Positions 16,965 to 25,837 of a DNA stretch of 64,000 nt are shown here, piece by piece. The position numbers and the translations under genes were made by a program. Positions within the stretch are counted from its first letter, which is position 1; every line of letters begins with the position of its first letter. The notes under the pieces were generated by a model. That model ran no database searches, was not told the DNA's origin, and worked only from the letters and a program-made list of their open reading frames with translations. The stretch is from UBA1563 sp037440065 (lineage in GTDB: Bacteria > Bacteroidota > Ignavibacteria > Ignavibacteriales > Ignavibacteriaceae), in NCBI GenBank assembly GCA_037440065.1, contig JBBIUV010000015.1:62001-126000 (forward strand), given 5' to 3'.

Positions 16965-19085
16965 TTAGTTAGTTATTCCAAGTAAGTTAAAGAAGAACGC
17001 ATATTGCTGTGCAGTTCTTTTGTAGCGTTTAAATCTTCCCGAAGCACCACCGTGACCCGATTCCATATCGGTATCAAGCAACAAGAGGTTTTTATCAGTT
17101 TTCATTTCACGAAGTTTTGCTACCCATTTTGCAGGCTCCCAATATTGAACTTGAGAGTCGTGTAACCCTGCTGTAACGAGCAAATTCGGATACGCTTTCG
17201 CTTCAACGTTATCATATGGAGAATAAGAAAGCATATAATCATAATAATCTTTTTGATTTGGATTTCCCCATTCATCATATTCACCGGTCGTAAGAGGAAT
17301 CGATTCATCAAGCATCGTCGTAACCACATCAACAAAAGGAACAGCGGCTGCAACACCTCTGAATAAATCTGGATGTATGTTAATGATGGCTCCCATCAAC
17401 AACCCGCCGGCGCTGCCACCATAAGCAAAGAGCTTCTCTTTGGAAGTGAATTTTTGTTTGATCAATTCTTCTGCGCATGAAATAAAGTCGGTAAAAGTGT
17501 TTTTCTTTTTGAAAAATTTTCCATCTTCATACCACTGTCTTCCAAGTTCCTGTCCACCACGAACGTGCGCAATGGCATAAACGAAACCTCTATCGAGCAA
17601 ACTTAAACGAACTGAGCTAAACGTTGGATCGGTGCTGATGCCGTAGGAACCGTATCCATAAATTAGCAAAGGATTTTCTCCGTTTTTGGTTAATCCTTTT
17701 TTATAAACGAGTGAAATAGGAATTTGAGTTCCGTCTGCAGCGGTCGCAAAAATACGTTCAGCGTGATATTCTTCCGGGTGATATTCACCAACAACTTCTT
17801 CTTGTTTAAGGAGTGTTCGTACTTTTGTTTTCATGTTGAAATCGTATGTGGAGTTTGGAGTGGTTAACGAGCTATAACCAAAGCGAAGGACTTCTGTGTC
17901 AAATTCAGGATTAACTGAAGGATAAACGAAATACGTTTGTTCTTCAAACGGAATCGAGTATTCACCTTTATTGTTCCAGTTTATCACACGGAGTTGAGTT
18001 AATCCGTTCTTTCTTTCCTGCACCACTAAATAATTTTTGAAGATTTCTATTCCTTCAAGCAGCACATCTTTTCTGTGGGGAATCACTTCCGTCCAATTTT
18101 CTTTTGTTGTCTTGTCGGTCGGAGTTTCCATCAAACGGAAATTTATGGCATCAAGATTCGTAACGATGTAAAATTTATCTCCAAACTGATCGACTGAATA
18201 TTCTAGATTTTTTTCTCTTGGCTGAATTATTTTGAATTCACTTTCCGGATTAGCTGCATCGATAAAACGGTACTCGTTTGAAAGCGTAGCCCGTGAGCCG
18301 ATGATAATATATTTTTCTGATTTCGTTTTATAAACAAACGTGCTGAATGTTTCATCGGCTTCATGAAATATTTCTTTATCAAGCGATGTTTCTGTTCCTA
18401 AAAGATGTTTGAAAATTTTATAGGGACGCAGCGCTTCGTCTTGCATCGAATAAAATATTGTCTTGTTATCGTTTGCCCATGTAATATTTCCGGTTGAAAG
18501 CGGAATATGATCTGTAAAAGTTTTTCCGGTTGTCAGATCTTTTATATAAATGGAATATTTTCTTCTTCCGAGTGTGTCAATTCCGTAAGCAAGTAAATTA
18601 TTATTTGAGCTTACTTCCAAACCTACAACCTGGCAGAAACTATGCCCGGCGGCAAGTTCATTCACGTTTAACATTATTTCTTCAGCGCCATCAAGCGAGC
18701 CTTTTTTGCGGCAGTAAACGGGATATTCTTTTCCTTCATCGTACCGAGTGTAATAAAAATAACCATTGTGTTTGTACGGAACCGACATGTCGGTTTGTTT
18801 TATTCTACCAACAATTTCTTTATAAAGTTTTTCTTGCAACGGTTCGGTTGGTTGCAGTGCCGCTTTGGTGTAAGCATTTTCCGCATTCAAATAATCAATT
18901 ACTTTTTGGTTTTCCCTCTCATTCAGCCAGTAATAATTGTCAATGCGGGTATTGCCGTGTTTTGATAACTCTTTTTTAATTTTTTCTGCTTTTGGCGGAA
19001 TCAAATCATTTCCTTTCGATTGTTGAGAATACAGAATATTCGTTACAAAACTAAACATAAAGATGATGGTAAAAAGTTTCTTCAT
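16965..19085 (-). CDS. S9A prolyl oligopeptidase family protein (oligopeptidase B-like), exported
   Basis: The 706-residue protein has a signal peptide ending about residue 21. A seven-bladed propeller region follows (about 60-430), then an alpha/beta hydrolase domain. The catalytic Ser lies in YGGSAGG, the Asp in LHDSQVQYWEP and the His in ESGHGG. The HVRGGQELG and WGNPN motifs are typical of oligopeptidase B. It should cleave short peptides after basic residues in the periplasm; that specificity is inferred from family likeness. It is first in an operon with the YCII gene and hemH, preceded by a near-perfect Bacteroidota-type promoter at 19121-19152. Confidence 0.9.
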   Translation of the reverse strand: MKKLFTIIFMFSFVTNILYSQQSKGNDLIPPKAEKIKKELSKHGNTRIDNYYWLNERENQKVIDYLNAENAYTKAALQPTEPLQEKLYKEIVGRIKQTDMSVPYKHNGYFYYTRYDEGKEYPVYCRKKGSLDGAEEIMLNVNELAAGHSFCQVVGLEVSSNNNLLAYGIDTLGRRKYSIYIKDLTTGKTFTDHIPLSTGNITWANDNKTIFYSMQDEALRPYKIFKHLLGTETSLDKEIFHEADETFSTFVYKTKSEKYIIIGSRATLSNEYRFIDAANPESEFKIIQPREKNLEYSVDQFGDKFYIVTNLDAINFRLMETPTDKTTKENWTEVIPHRKDVLLEGIEIFKNYLVVQERKNGLTQLRVINWNNKGEYSIPFEEQTYFVYPSVNPEFDTEVLRFGYSSLTTPNSTYDFNMKTKVRTLLKQEEVVGEYHPEEYHAERIFATAADGTQIPISLVYKKGLTKNGENPLLIYGYGSYGISTDPTFSSVRLSLLDRGFVYAIAHVRGGQELGRQWYEDGKFFKKKNTFTDFISCAEELIKQKFTSKEKLFAYGGSAGGLLMGAIINIHPDLFRGVAAAVPFVDVVTTMLDESIPLTTGEYDEWGNPNQKDYYDYMLSYSPYDNVEAKAYPNLLVTAGLHDSQVQYWEPAKWVAKLREMKTDKNLLLLDTDMESGHGGASGRFKRYKRTAQQYAFFFNLLGITN

Positions 19086-19120
19086 TTGGTTTCCTCAAGA
19101 TATTTGTTCATTTTATTGAC

Positions 19121-19152
19121 CAAAAGTATACCTTCTCTCCCTCAATTACAAA
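19121..19152 (-). promoter_or_regulatory. Bacteroidota-type sigma-A promoter for the S9 peptidase-YCII-hemH operon
   Basis: Read on the - strand, TTTG (19152-19149) is followed after 20 bases by TACTTTTG (19128-19121). This matches the TTTG / TAnnTTTG consensus of the primary sigma factor in Bacteroidota. The start codon lies 36 bases downstream of the -7 box, giving a normal leader with a GAGGAAA ribosome binding site. This is the best promoter match in the window. Confidence 0.7.
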
Positions 19153-19233
19153 GAAAATGTTGAGCAAGTTTAGGTTAGAAAAAATCAAATAAGGATATTT
19201 GAAAAAAGATTATCAACTTTTCTGAGAATAAAA

Positions 19234-19641
19234 ATGTACACAACTTTCGAGACAGAAATTGCCATCCGACCTGACGATATTGATCTGAACAATCACGTGC
19301 ACAACACAAAATATTTGGAATACGTTTTTACAGCGCGCTACATTCAAATGAGGGATGGGTACAAAATGTCGATGCAGGAATTCTGGAAACGCGAACTCAA
19401 CTGGGTGATTAGTATTACACATATTGAATATAAAAGATCAATTAAACTTGAAGATAAAATTATTGTAAGAACGCAAATCGGTGAAGTTAACGGAGCGCAG
19501 GCAAAAGTTCTTTTTTCAATTATTAACAAAGAGACAAACAAAGTTTGCTCAGATGGGTACTTGATTTACACAATGATCTCAACAAAAAACGGTAGACCTG
19601 TAAGAATTCCTGATGATATAATTGAAATGTATTCGAAATAA
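19234..19641 (+). CDS. Acyl-CoA thioesterase of the 4HBT hotdog family
   Basis: This 135-residue single hotdog domain has the YbgC/FadM-type signature. IRPDDIDLNNHVHNTKYLEY near residues 10-29 contains the Asp and His/Asn of the active site, and the RIQYKRS-like strand ITHIEYKRSIKLEDKI follows. Such enzymes hydrolyse acyl-CoA or 4-hydroxybenzoyl-CoA-like thioesters; the natural substrate cannot be read from sequence. It starts at ATG 19234 and is followed after 36 bases by an exported hydrolase. Confidence 0.85.
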   Translation: MYTTFETEIAIRPDDIDLNNHVHNTKYLEYVFTARYIQMRDGYKMSMQEFWKRELNWVISITHIEYKRSIKLEDKIIVRTQIGEVNGAQAKVLFSIINKETNKVCSDGYLIYTMISTKNGRPVRIPDDIIEMYSK

Positions 19642-19677
19642 AAATTCTAGTCGGAAAATAGTTAGGAGAATAAAACC

Positions 19678-21096
19678 ATGAAGAAGATTTTTTTATCAAT
19701 TGCACTTTCGCTGTGCATTGCGTTCGCAATTTTACCGCAAAGCAATTTTGATCCGGTTGGCGTTTGGCAGGGAAAAATCAATATTAGTCCCGCGATGCAA
19801 TTATCGATTGTTTTGCACGTTGATAAATCAAGTGATGGGACCTACAGCGCGAAGATGGACAGCCCCGATCAGAGCACCTACGGAATTAAAGTTGATAAAA
19901 TTAGCGCAATCCAAGATTCCTTACACTTTGCCGTTCTTGCAATTGGTGGGAATTATCATGCGGGTTATAACAAAGATAGTTTAATGTTAATTGGAAAGTG
20001 GTCTCAAGGCGCATACAGCTTTCCCCTTAATTTGAAAAGAACAGATAAAGTTGAAGCAGTAAAAAGACCCCAACTTCCGGTAAAACCATATCCATACAAT
20101 GATGAAGAAGTCGTATTTGAAAATAAGATTGATAGCGTCAAACTTGGCGGTTCATTCACTTTTCCGAAAGAAGGAAAGAATTTTCCTGCTGTAGTTTTAA
20201 TAACTGGTTCCGGTTGGGAAGATCGCGATGAAACTATTTTCAATCATAAACCATTTCTAGTTATCGCGGATTATTTAACAAAGGAAGGTTTTGCCGTTCT
20301 TCGTTTTGATGACCGCGGCGGCGGCGCTTCTACTGGAAATGTGAAAGACGCAACAACACTCGATTTTGTAAAAGATGTCAGCGCTGCGGTTGATTATTTA
20401 AAATCCCGTAAGGAAGTAGATCAAAATAAAATCGGATTGCTAGGACATAGCGAGGGAGGAATGATCGCACCGATTGTAGCAACAGAACGGAAGGACATTG
20501 CTTTTATTGTTTTGTTGGCCGGACCTGGATTAACCGGCGAAGAGATTCTTATCCGGCAAACAGAATTAATCTCAAAAGCCGAGGGAATACCCGATCAGGA
20601 AATAGAAAAAAACATGAAGCTTTCTAAAAGTATTTATACCGAAATTCGGAACAGTAAAAATTCTGATGAAGCGAACGAACGTGTTACAAAATTGTTGCAG
20701 AAGTATGTTGAAACACTTTCCGACAGCGAAAAGACTGAACTGGGAGATACGAAGGCTTTTATCGAACGGCAAACCAAAACAGTTGCAAGCCCATGGTTTA
20801 CATATTTTCTAAAATATGATCCGGTTCCCACTTTGGAAAAAGTTACATGCCCGGTGTTAGCCTTGAATGGTGAGAAAGATCTCCAAGTTCCAGCGAAAGA
20901 AGATTTAGCAGCAATAGAAAAAGCATTAAAAAAAGGGAAAAACAAGAATTATAAAACAGTGCTTTTGCCCGGTTTAAATCATCTATTCCAAACGGCTAAA
21001 ACCGGATCACCAAACGAGTACGGAAAAATTGAAGAGACATTCTCTCCAACCGCATTAAAGGCAATAAGTGATTGGCTTAGCTTAATTCTCCACTAA
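19678..21096 (+). CDS. Exported alpha/beta hydrolase
   Basis: A signal peptide (about residues 1-20, ending ILPQ) is followed by an N-terminal beta-rich domain of about 110 residues and an alpha/beta hydrolase domain. The oxyanion-type loop ITGSGWEDRDE, the nucleophile elbow LGHSEGG (Ser near 258), an Asp in NGEKDLQVP and a His in PGLNHLFQ complete the catalytic triad. The two-domain organisation resembles secreted esterases or peptidases annotated as serine aminopeptidase S33/YuxL-like hydrolases in Bacteroidota. The substrate is unknown. A GGAG ribosome binding site precedes the ATG. Confidence 0.82.
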   Translation: MKKIFLSIALSLCIAFAILPQSNFDPVGVWQGKINISPAMQLSIVLHVDKSSDGTYSAKMDSPDQSTYGIKVDKISAIQDSLHFAVLAIGGNYHAGYNKDSLMLIGKWSQGAYSFPLNLKRTDKVEAVKRPQLPVKPYPYNDEEVVFENKIDSVKLGGSFTFPKEGKNFPAVVLITGSGWEDRDETIFNHKPFLVIADYLTKEGFAVLRFDDRGGGASTGNVKDATTLDFVKDVSAAVDYLKSRKEVDQNKIGLLGHSEGGMIAPIVATERKDIAFIVLLAGPGLTGEEILIRQTELISKAEGIPDQEIEKNMKLSKSIYTEIRNSKNSDEANERVTKLLQKYVETLSDSEKTELGDTKAFIERQTKTVASPWFTYFLKYDPVPTLEKVTCPVLALNGEKDLQVPAKEDLAAIEKALKKGKNKNYKTVLLPGLNHLFQTAKTGSPNEYGKIEETFSPTALKAISDWLSLILH

Positions 21097-21195
21097 ATTT
21101 TTAATGGTTTTCCCGGCGAAATAAATCGACGTAAAAATATTTTTTCGTAATTTTCCGGCGGTGAATTTTTACAGTAATACCGAATTGGAGCAACT

Positions 21196-22182
21196 ATGGC
21201 AAATTACCCGTTGAAACGTTTAAGAAGACTTCGTTATAATCCTTTAGTGCGTGATATGGTTCGTGAAACGGTTCTTTCAAAAAATGATTTTATTTATCCG
21301 TTATTTGCGATTCCCGGTGAAAAAATTAAAAAACCGATTAAATCAATGCCGGGTGTTTTTCAAATGTCGATTGATGTTCTTGTCGAAGAATGTAAAGAGG
21401 TAGCTGAACTCGGAATTCCCGCAGTTATACTTTTCGGAATTCCTGAACACAAAGATGAAGTTGGCTCTGATGCTTATAGTCCGACGGGAATTATTCAACA
21501 AGCCGTGCGCGCAATTAAAGCGAACGTGAAAAACTTATTGGTTATTACTGATGTTTGTCTTTGTGAATATACTTCACACGGACACTGTGGTGTTCTTCAT
21601 GGTGAAGATATTTTAAATGATGAAACAGTTTCCCTTCTTGCAAAAGAAGCGGTTTCACATGCCGAAGCCGGCGCTGATATGATTGCTCCTTCGGACATGA
21701 TGGATGGACGAATTCTTGCAATCCGCAAGGCGCTCGATTATAAAGGATTTACAAAAATTCCGATTATGAGTTACGCGGCAAAATACGCATCCGGTTTCTA
21801 TGGACCTTTCCGGGATGCGGCGGAATCCACTCCTGCTTTTGGTGATAGACGTTCCCATCAAATGGATATTGGAAATACGAATGAAGCAATGCGTGAAGTT
21901 GAGTCCGATATAGAAGAAGGTGCTGACATTGTAATGGTTAAACCAGCGGGCGCTTATCTTGATGTAATTTATCGTGTGAAAGAAAAATTCGGTTTGCCAA
22001 CCGCTGCATATCAAGTAAGTGGCGAATTTGCGATGATCAAGGCGGCGGCTCAAAATGATTGGATTGACGGTGAGCGCGTGATGATCGAATCGCTTGTGGC
22101 AATTAAGCGTGCCGGTGCCGATATGATCCTTACTTATTTTGCAAAAGATGCAGCAAAGTATTTGGATAAGACAAGAAAGTAA
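21196..22182 (+). CDS. hemB: Porphobilinogen synthase (delta-aminolevulinic acid dehydratase)
   Basis: HemB condenses two 5-aminolevulinate molecules to porphobilinogen. The 328 residues contain the family motifs: RLRRLRYNPLVRDMV at the N-terminus, the metal-site segment DVCLCEYTSHGHCG with cysteines that suggest a zinc enzyme, the first Schiff-base lysine in SYAAKYAS and the second in MVKPAGAYLD. A GGAG ribosome binding site precedes the ATG. It stands apart from hemH, hemN and the oxidase gene in this window and appears to be its own transcription unit, with a UUCG hairpin downstream. Confidence 0.97.
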   Translation: MANYPLKRLRRLRYNPLVRDMVRETVLSKNDFIYPLFAIPGEKIKKPIKSMPGVFQMSIDVLVEECKEVAELGIPAVILFGIPEHKDEVGSDAYSPTGIIQQAVRAIKANVKNLLVITDVCLCEYTSHGHCGVLHGEDILNDETVSLLAKEAVSHAEAGADMIAPSDMMDGRILAIRKALDYKGFTKIPIMSYAAKYASGFYGPFRDAAESTPAFGDRRSHQMDIGNTNEAMREVESDIEEGADIVMVKPAGAYLDVIYRVKEKFGLPTAAYQVSGEFAMIKAAAQNDWIDGERVMIESLVAIKRAGADMILTYFAKDAAKYLDKTRK

Positions 22183-22236
22183 AAATTGATTTATGAATAT
22201 CGTAAAACGATTTATTATTTGTTCTTAAATCATTAA

Positions 22237-22259
22237 TCAATCCCGTTTCGACGGGTTGA
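22237..22259. repeat. Stable UUCG hairpin between hemB and glgA
   Basis: TCAA-T-CCCGT / TTCG / ACGGG-TTGA forms a 9-bp stem with one bulged T and a TTCG tetraloop. There is no T run after it, so it may be a processing or stability hairpin of the hemB transcript, or a small dispersed palindrome, rather than a standard terminator. Confidence 0.55.
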
Positions 22260-22295
22260 GCTTAAAAAATTAAACGAAGCAGAAATTTAATTCAG

Positions 22296-23771
22296 ATGAA
22301 AATAGCCTTTACCGCTTCCGAAGCGTTTCCCTTTGCTAAAACCGGGGGACTCGGAGATGTTATAGGAGCTTTACCAAAAGCTCTTAAAGAATTGGGAGAA
22401 GATGTTAAAATCTTCATCCCTAAATATGCACAAATCGATCACGCGTTATACGACCTAAGTTACGATTGGTCTATCGGTTCAATGCCTGTGCGTGTTGCAG
22501 GGCGCGTTTTTAATGTGGATGTTTACTTGGGGTATCTTCCAAATTCCTCTGTTGAAATTTACTTTCTTGATTGTCCTTATTACTTCAATCGCGAAAAAAT
22601 TTATACAAGTGATCCCGATGAAGATGAACGATTTATCCTTTACTCAAAAGCTGTTATCGAAGCGCTTCAGCGTCTCAAATGGAAGCCCGATATTATTCAC
22701 TGTAATGATTGGCAGACCGGATTGATTCCTCTTTATATAAAAGATAATTACAATTGGGATAAATTTTTTCACCGTACAGCAACCGTAATGTCTATTCACA
22801 ATGTAGGGTATCAGGGAAGATTTCCGCAATCATCTGTAGATAAAGCCGAAGTGCGTCCTGAACTTTTTTATCCTAACAGTCCGATTGAAGTGTGGAAAAG
22901 TTTTTGTTTTCTTAAAACCGGACTGATGTATGCCGATGTTATAAATACTGTTAGCAAAACTTATGCACAGGAAATAACTACTTCAGAGTATGGAGCTGGT
23001 TTAGAAGGCGTTCTACGCTATAGGATAAATGATTTTTTTGGAATTGTAAACGGTGTTGATTATTCAATTTGGAACCCGGAAGTTGATAAGTTGTTACCCT
23101 TCCGATATTCTGCAGATAATATTTCCGCTAAAGAAGATAATAAAAAATATTTACTCGGTGCATCGCATCTTCCGTATAAAGAAAATGTTCCGCTTATCGG
23201 TATAATCTCGCGTCTTGTTGCGCAGAAGGGATTTGATCTTTTTGAAAAAGCTGCTTACAAATTGATGCAGCTCCCTGCACAGTGGGTAATTTTGGGAACG
23301 GGGGAGAATCATATTGAAAATCTTTTCAGGAGTCTTGCTTATACTTATCCTGATAAAGTTTCAATCTCCTTAACGTTTGACAATAAACTTTCTCACTTGA
23401 TCGAAGCCGGGTCCGATATTTTCTTGATGCCTTCTCAATACGAACCTTGCGGTCTAAATCAAATTTACTCTCTTAAGTACGGAACGGTTCCGATCGTTCG
23501 CAAAACCGGAGGATTAGCCGATACTGTACAGGATTGGCACGAAGAGTTACACATGGGATCAGAAACCGGAACGGGATTTTCTTTTGTGGACTATTCTCCC
23601 GAAGCCCTCTATTCAACAGTAAAAAGAGCAATTGATACTTTTTTGAATGAAAAAGAAACCTGGCAGAAGATTGTACTTAACGGAATGGAGCAAGATTACT
23701 CGTGGACGGTTTCTGCATTGCAATACATTGATCTTTACAGAAAGGCATTGTTCAATAGAAGAAATAGATAA
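22296..23771 (+). CDS. glgA: Glycogen synthase (ADP-glucose type)
   Basis: GlgA extends alpha-1,4-glucan chains from ADP-glucose. The 491-residue GT5 protein shows the N-terminal KTGGLGDV substrate loop, HCNDWQTGLIPLY, SIHNVGYQGRFP, the NGVDYSIWNP linker motif, the C-terminal SRLVAQKGFDL and the MPSQYEPCGLNQIYSLKYGT donor-site motif. All match bacterial glycogen synthases of usual length. No other glg gene is in the window. It converges on corA with a gap of 12 bases. Confidence 0.96.
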   Translation: MKIAFTASEAFPFAKTGGLGDVIGALPKALKELGEDVKIFIPKYAQIDHALYDLSYDWSIGSMPVRVAGRVFNVDVYLGYLPNSSVEIYFLDCPYYFNREKIYTSDPDEDERFILYSKAVIEALQRLKWKPDIIHCNDWQTGLIPLYIKDNYNWDKFFHRTATVMSIHNVGYQGRFPQSSVDKAEVRPELFYPNSPIEVWKSFCFLKTGLMYADVINTVSKTYAQEITTSEYGAGLEGVLRYRINDFFGIVNGVDYSIWNPEVDKLLPFRYSADNISAKEDNKKYLLGASHLPYKENVPLIGIISRLVAQKGFDLFEKAAYKLMQLPAQWVILGTGENHIENLFRSLAYTYPDKVSISLTFDNKLSHLIEAGSDIFLMPSQYEPCGLNQIYSLKYGTVPIVRKTGGLADTVQDWHEELHMGSETGTGFSFVDYSPEALYSTVKRAIDTFLNEKETWQKIVLNGMEQDYSWTVSALQYIDLYRKALFNRRNR

Positions 23772-23783
23772 TTGGTAGGTGAA

Positions 23784-24863
23784 TCAAAACCACTTTTTCT
23801 TTTTGAAATAATAGATCATGAAAACGGTTAGAGAGATCATAATCCCCCAGACGAATCCATAACCCCAACGCCACTCAAGTTCGGGCATATATTTAAAATT
23901 CATTCCGTAAAGTCCAACTATAAACGTAAGCGGAATAAAAAGCGTTGCAATCATAGTCAACATTTTCATCACTTCGTTCATTTTATTGCTTAGGCTTGAA
24001 AGATAGAGATCTTCAAGTCCCGACAACCAGTCTCTGTATGTTTCAATCGTATCTATTACTTGAATGGTGTGGTCGTAAAGATCGCGCATATAAATTTTAG
24101 TGGACTGATTTATTAGCGGATGCTCGCCCCGGTGAAAGTTATTTATCACCTCACGGAGAGGCCAGGTAATTTTTCTAAGAAAGATAAGTTCGCGTTTTAA
24201 TTCATGTGTTTTTTGAATTGCACTCTTTTCGGGATTTTGAATTATTTTCGATTCAATATCTTCAAGCCTGTCGCCAATCTTTTCGAGTACTTCAAAATAA
24301 TTATCTACAATTGCATCAAGTAAGCGGTAACAGAGGTAGTCGGTTTTTTCTTTCCTTATTTTTCCTTTGTTGTTGATTATCCTCTCTCGCACCGTATCAA
24401 ACGCATCGCCCGGTTTGCTTTCCTGAAAAGTGAGAAGAAAATTTTTACCAAGCACAAAACTTACCTGCTCATCAATAATTTTGTCGCGTTGCTTATCGGT
24501 AAAAAGCATTTTCGCTATGATGAAAACAACGTCATCGTATTCGTCAAGTTTAGGCCTCTGCTGCGGGTTAAGAATATCTTCGAGCAATAAAGGATGAAGA
24601 TGAAAGATTGCACCGATTTTTTCAACAAGAACCGTGTCATGAATTCCTTCGATATTGATCCATGCAATGTCGGTTTCTTTAATTGAAGAAGAAATGTCCT
24701 CGATGTTGAATGATTCAATTACTTCGCAAGAAGATTCCGAATATTTTATTAGTGAAAGATTTGGTTGGGCTAATTTACGTTCGCCGGTAAAAACTAGACT
24801 ACCGGGAGGTAAACCGGTTTTTCCGGTTGGCTTTTTTTTAAGGGCTTTATCTGAAAATTTCAT
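23784..24863 (-). CDS. corA: CorA-type magnesium/cobalt transporter
   Basis: CorA is a pentameric Mg2+ channel. The 359 residues have a large cytoplasmic N-terminal domain and two C-terminal transmembrane helices. The selectivity motif GMNF lies in FIVGLYGMNFKYMPELEW, and a basic tail (KKKKWF) ends the protein. The motif spacing and total length match the TmCorA group. It is last in a - strand series running from dnaN and starts 17 bases after an NAD(P)-binding protein gene. Confidence 0.95.
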   Translation of the reverse strand: MKFSDKALKKKPTGKTGLPPGSLVFTGERKLAQPNLSLIKYSESSCEVIESFNIEDISSSIKETDIAWINIEGIHDTVLVEKIGAIFHLHPLLLEDILNPQQRPKLDEYDDVVFIIAKMLFTDKQRDKIIDEQVSFVLGKNFLLTFQESKPGDAFDTVRERIINNKGKIRKEKTDYLCYRLLDAIVDNYFEVLEKIGDRLEDIESKIIQNPEKSAIQKTHELKRELIFLRKITWPLREVINNFHRGEHPLINQSTKIYMRDLYDHTIQVIDTIETYRDWLSGLEDLYLSSLSNKMNEVMKMLTMIATLFIPLTFIVGLYGMNFKYMPELEWRWGYGFVWGIMISLTVFMIYYFKKKKWF

Positions 24864-24880
24864 TTTGCCTTGGCGCAGTT

Positions 24881-25837
24881 TTATTTAAAAAAGTTTTTCG
24901 TCCATTCTAAAGTTTTGCGAATACCTTCTTCATACGGAGTTGACGGAGAAATGTTGAAGGTAGTTCGGAATAATTCTCCCGTCATGATCAGGCGCTCGCT
25001 TTTTAAATACATCATCTCTTTAAATTCTTTTGCCATGGGATTAAATAATCCAGCCAGTGCAACAAGAGATTCAAAATTAATAGAAGATATTTTGGAGTGC
25101 TTTCCTCCTTGGTTGCTAATTTCCTTTAAATATTTCTTAGCGGTTGTTTCCGCGGAACCAGAAACATTGAACTGCATATCGTCAGCTTTGTCTGAAAGTC
25201 CAGCAACAGCCATTGCTTCACCACCATCTTCGATGTAAATCAATTCAATAGGAACATTTAATCCGCCAAACCATTGAAGTTTTTTTCCGCGCAAAGCATT
25301 TTGGAAAAATTTTTCTGAAAAACCATTGATAACATAGGGACCATAAAAATCAGGCATGCGAACGATGCAGTAACGAAGTCCGTGTTCTTTGTTTGCACGT
25401 ACGAGCATTTGCTCCATTTCAATTCTGATTTTTCCTTTTTTTGTTGATGCTGCGTGCGGATGCCCTTCATTTACAACTGTTTGCTGAGCTTTTCCGTAAA
25501 CGTAAACATTTCCCGGGAAAACAAATTTTGCTTTTTGCTTTATTGCTGCAGCGACTGAAACGGAAAGTAATTCTCTTGCTTCAGCTTGCCAGTTTGGATA
25601 AGGAACATTTGTGCAGTAATAAATTGTCGAGCAGTTTTCCAATGCTTTCTCAACGTCGGAAAGGTTTGCAGCATCACCTTGAATGAATTCAATTTCAGCT
25701 AAACCTTCTCCATATTTTTTAGCTTTTTCCAGATTGCGTACCAGTGCAACAACAGACTCACCTTTTGCTAATAAAGCTTTTGCAGTTGCCCTTCCGATCC
25801 CTCCGGTGAATCCTATAATAAGATGTTTCACCTTCAT
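24881..25837 (-). CDS. NAD(P)-binding epimerase/reductase of the extended SDR type
   Basis: The N-terminus carries a Rossmann nucleotide loop FTGGIGRATAKALLAKG. FVFPGNVYVYG is followed by the later RMPDFYGPYV segment typical of NAD-dependent epimerase/dehydratase relatives. A classical YxxxK is not obvious: the tyrosine region reads VYVYGKAQ, where Tyr and Lys are three residues apart rather than four, so catalysis is uncertain. The 318-residue protein starts at an ATG that overlaps the gyrA stop by four bases. The substrate is unknown. Confidence 0.7.
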   Translation of the reverse strand: MKVKHLIIGFTGGIGRATAKALLAKGESVVALVRNLEKAKKYGEGLAEIEFIQGDAANLSDVEKALENCSTIYYCTNVPYPNWQAEARELLSVSVAAAIKQKAKFVFPGNVYVYGKAQQTVVNEGHPHAASTKKGKIRIEMEQMLVRANKEHGLRYCIVRMPDFYGPYVINGFSEKFFQNALRGKKLQWFGGLNVPIELIYIEDGGEAMAVAGLSDKADDMQFNVSGSAETTAKKYLKEISNQGGKHSKISSINFESLVALAGLFNPMAKEFKEMMYLKSERLIMTGELFRTTFNISPSTPYEEGIRKTLEWTKNFFK

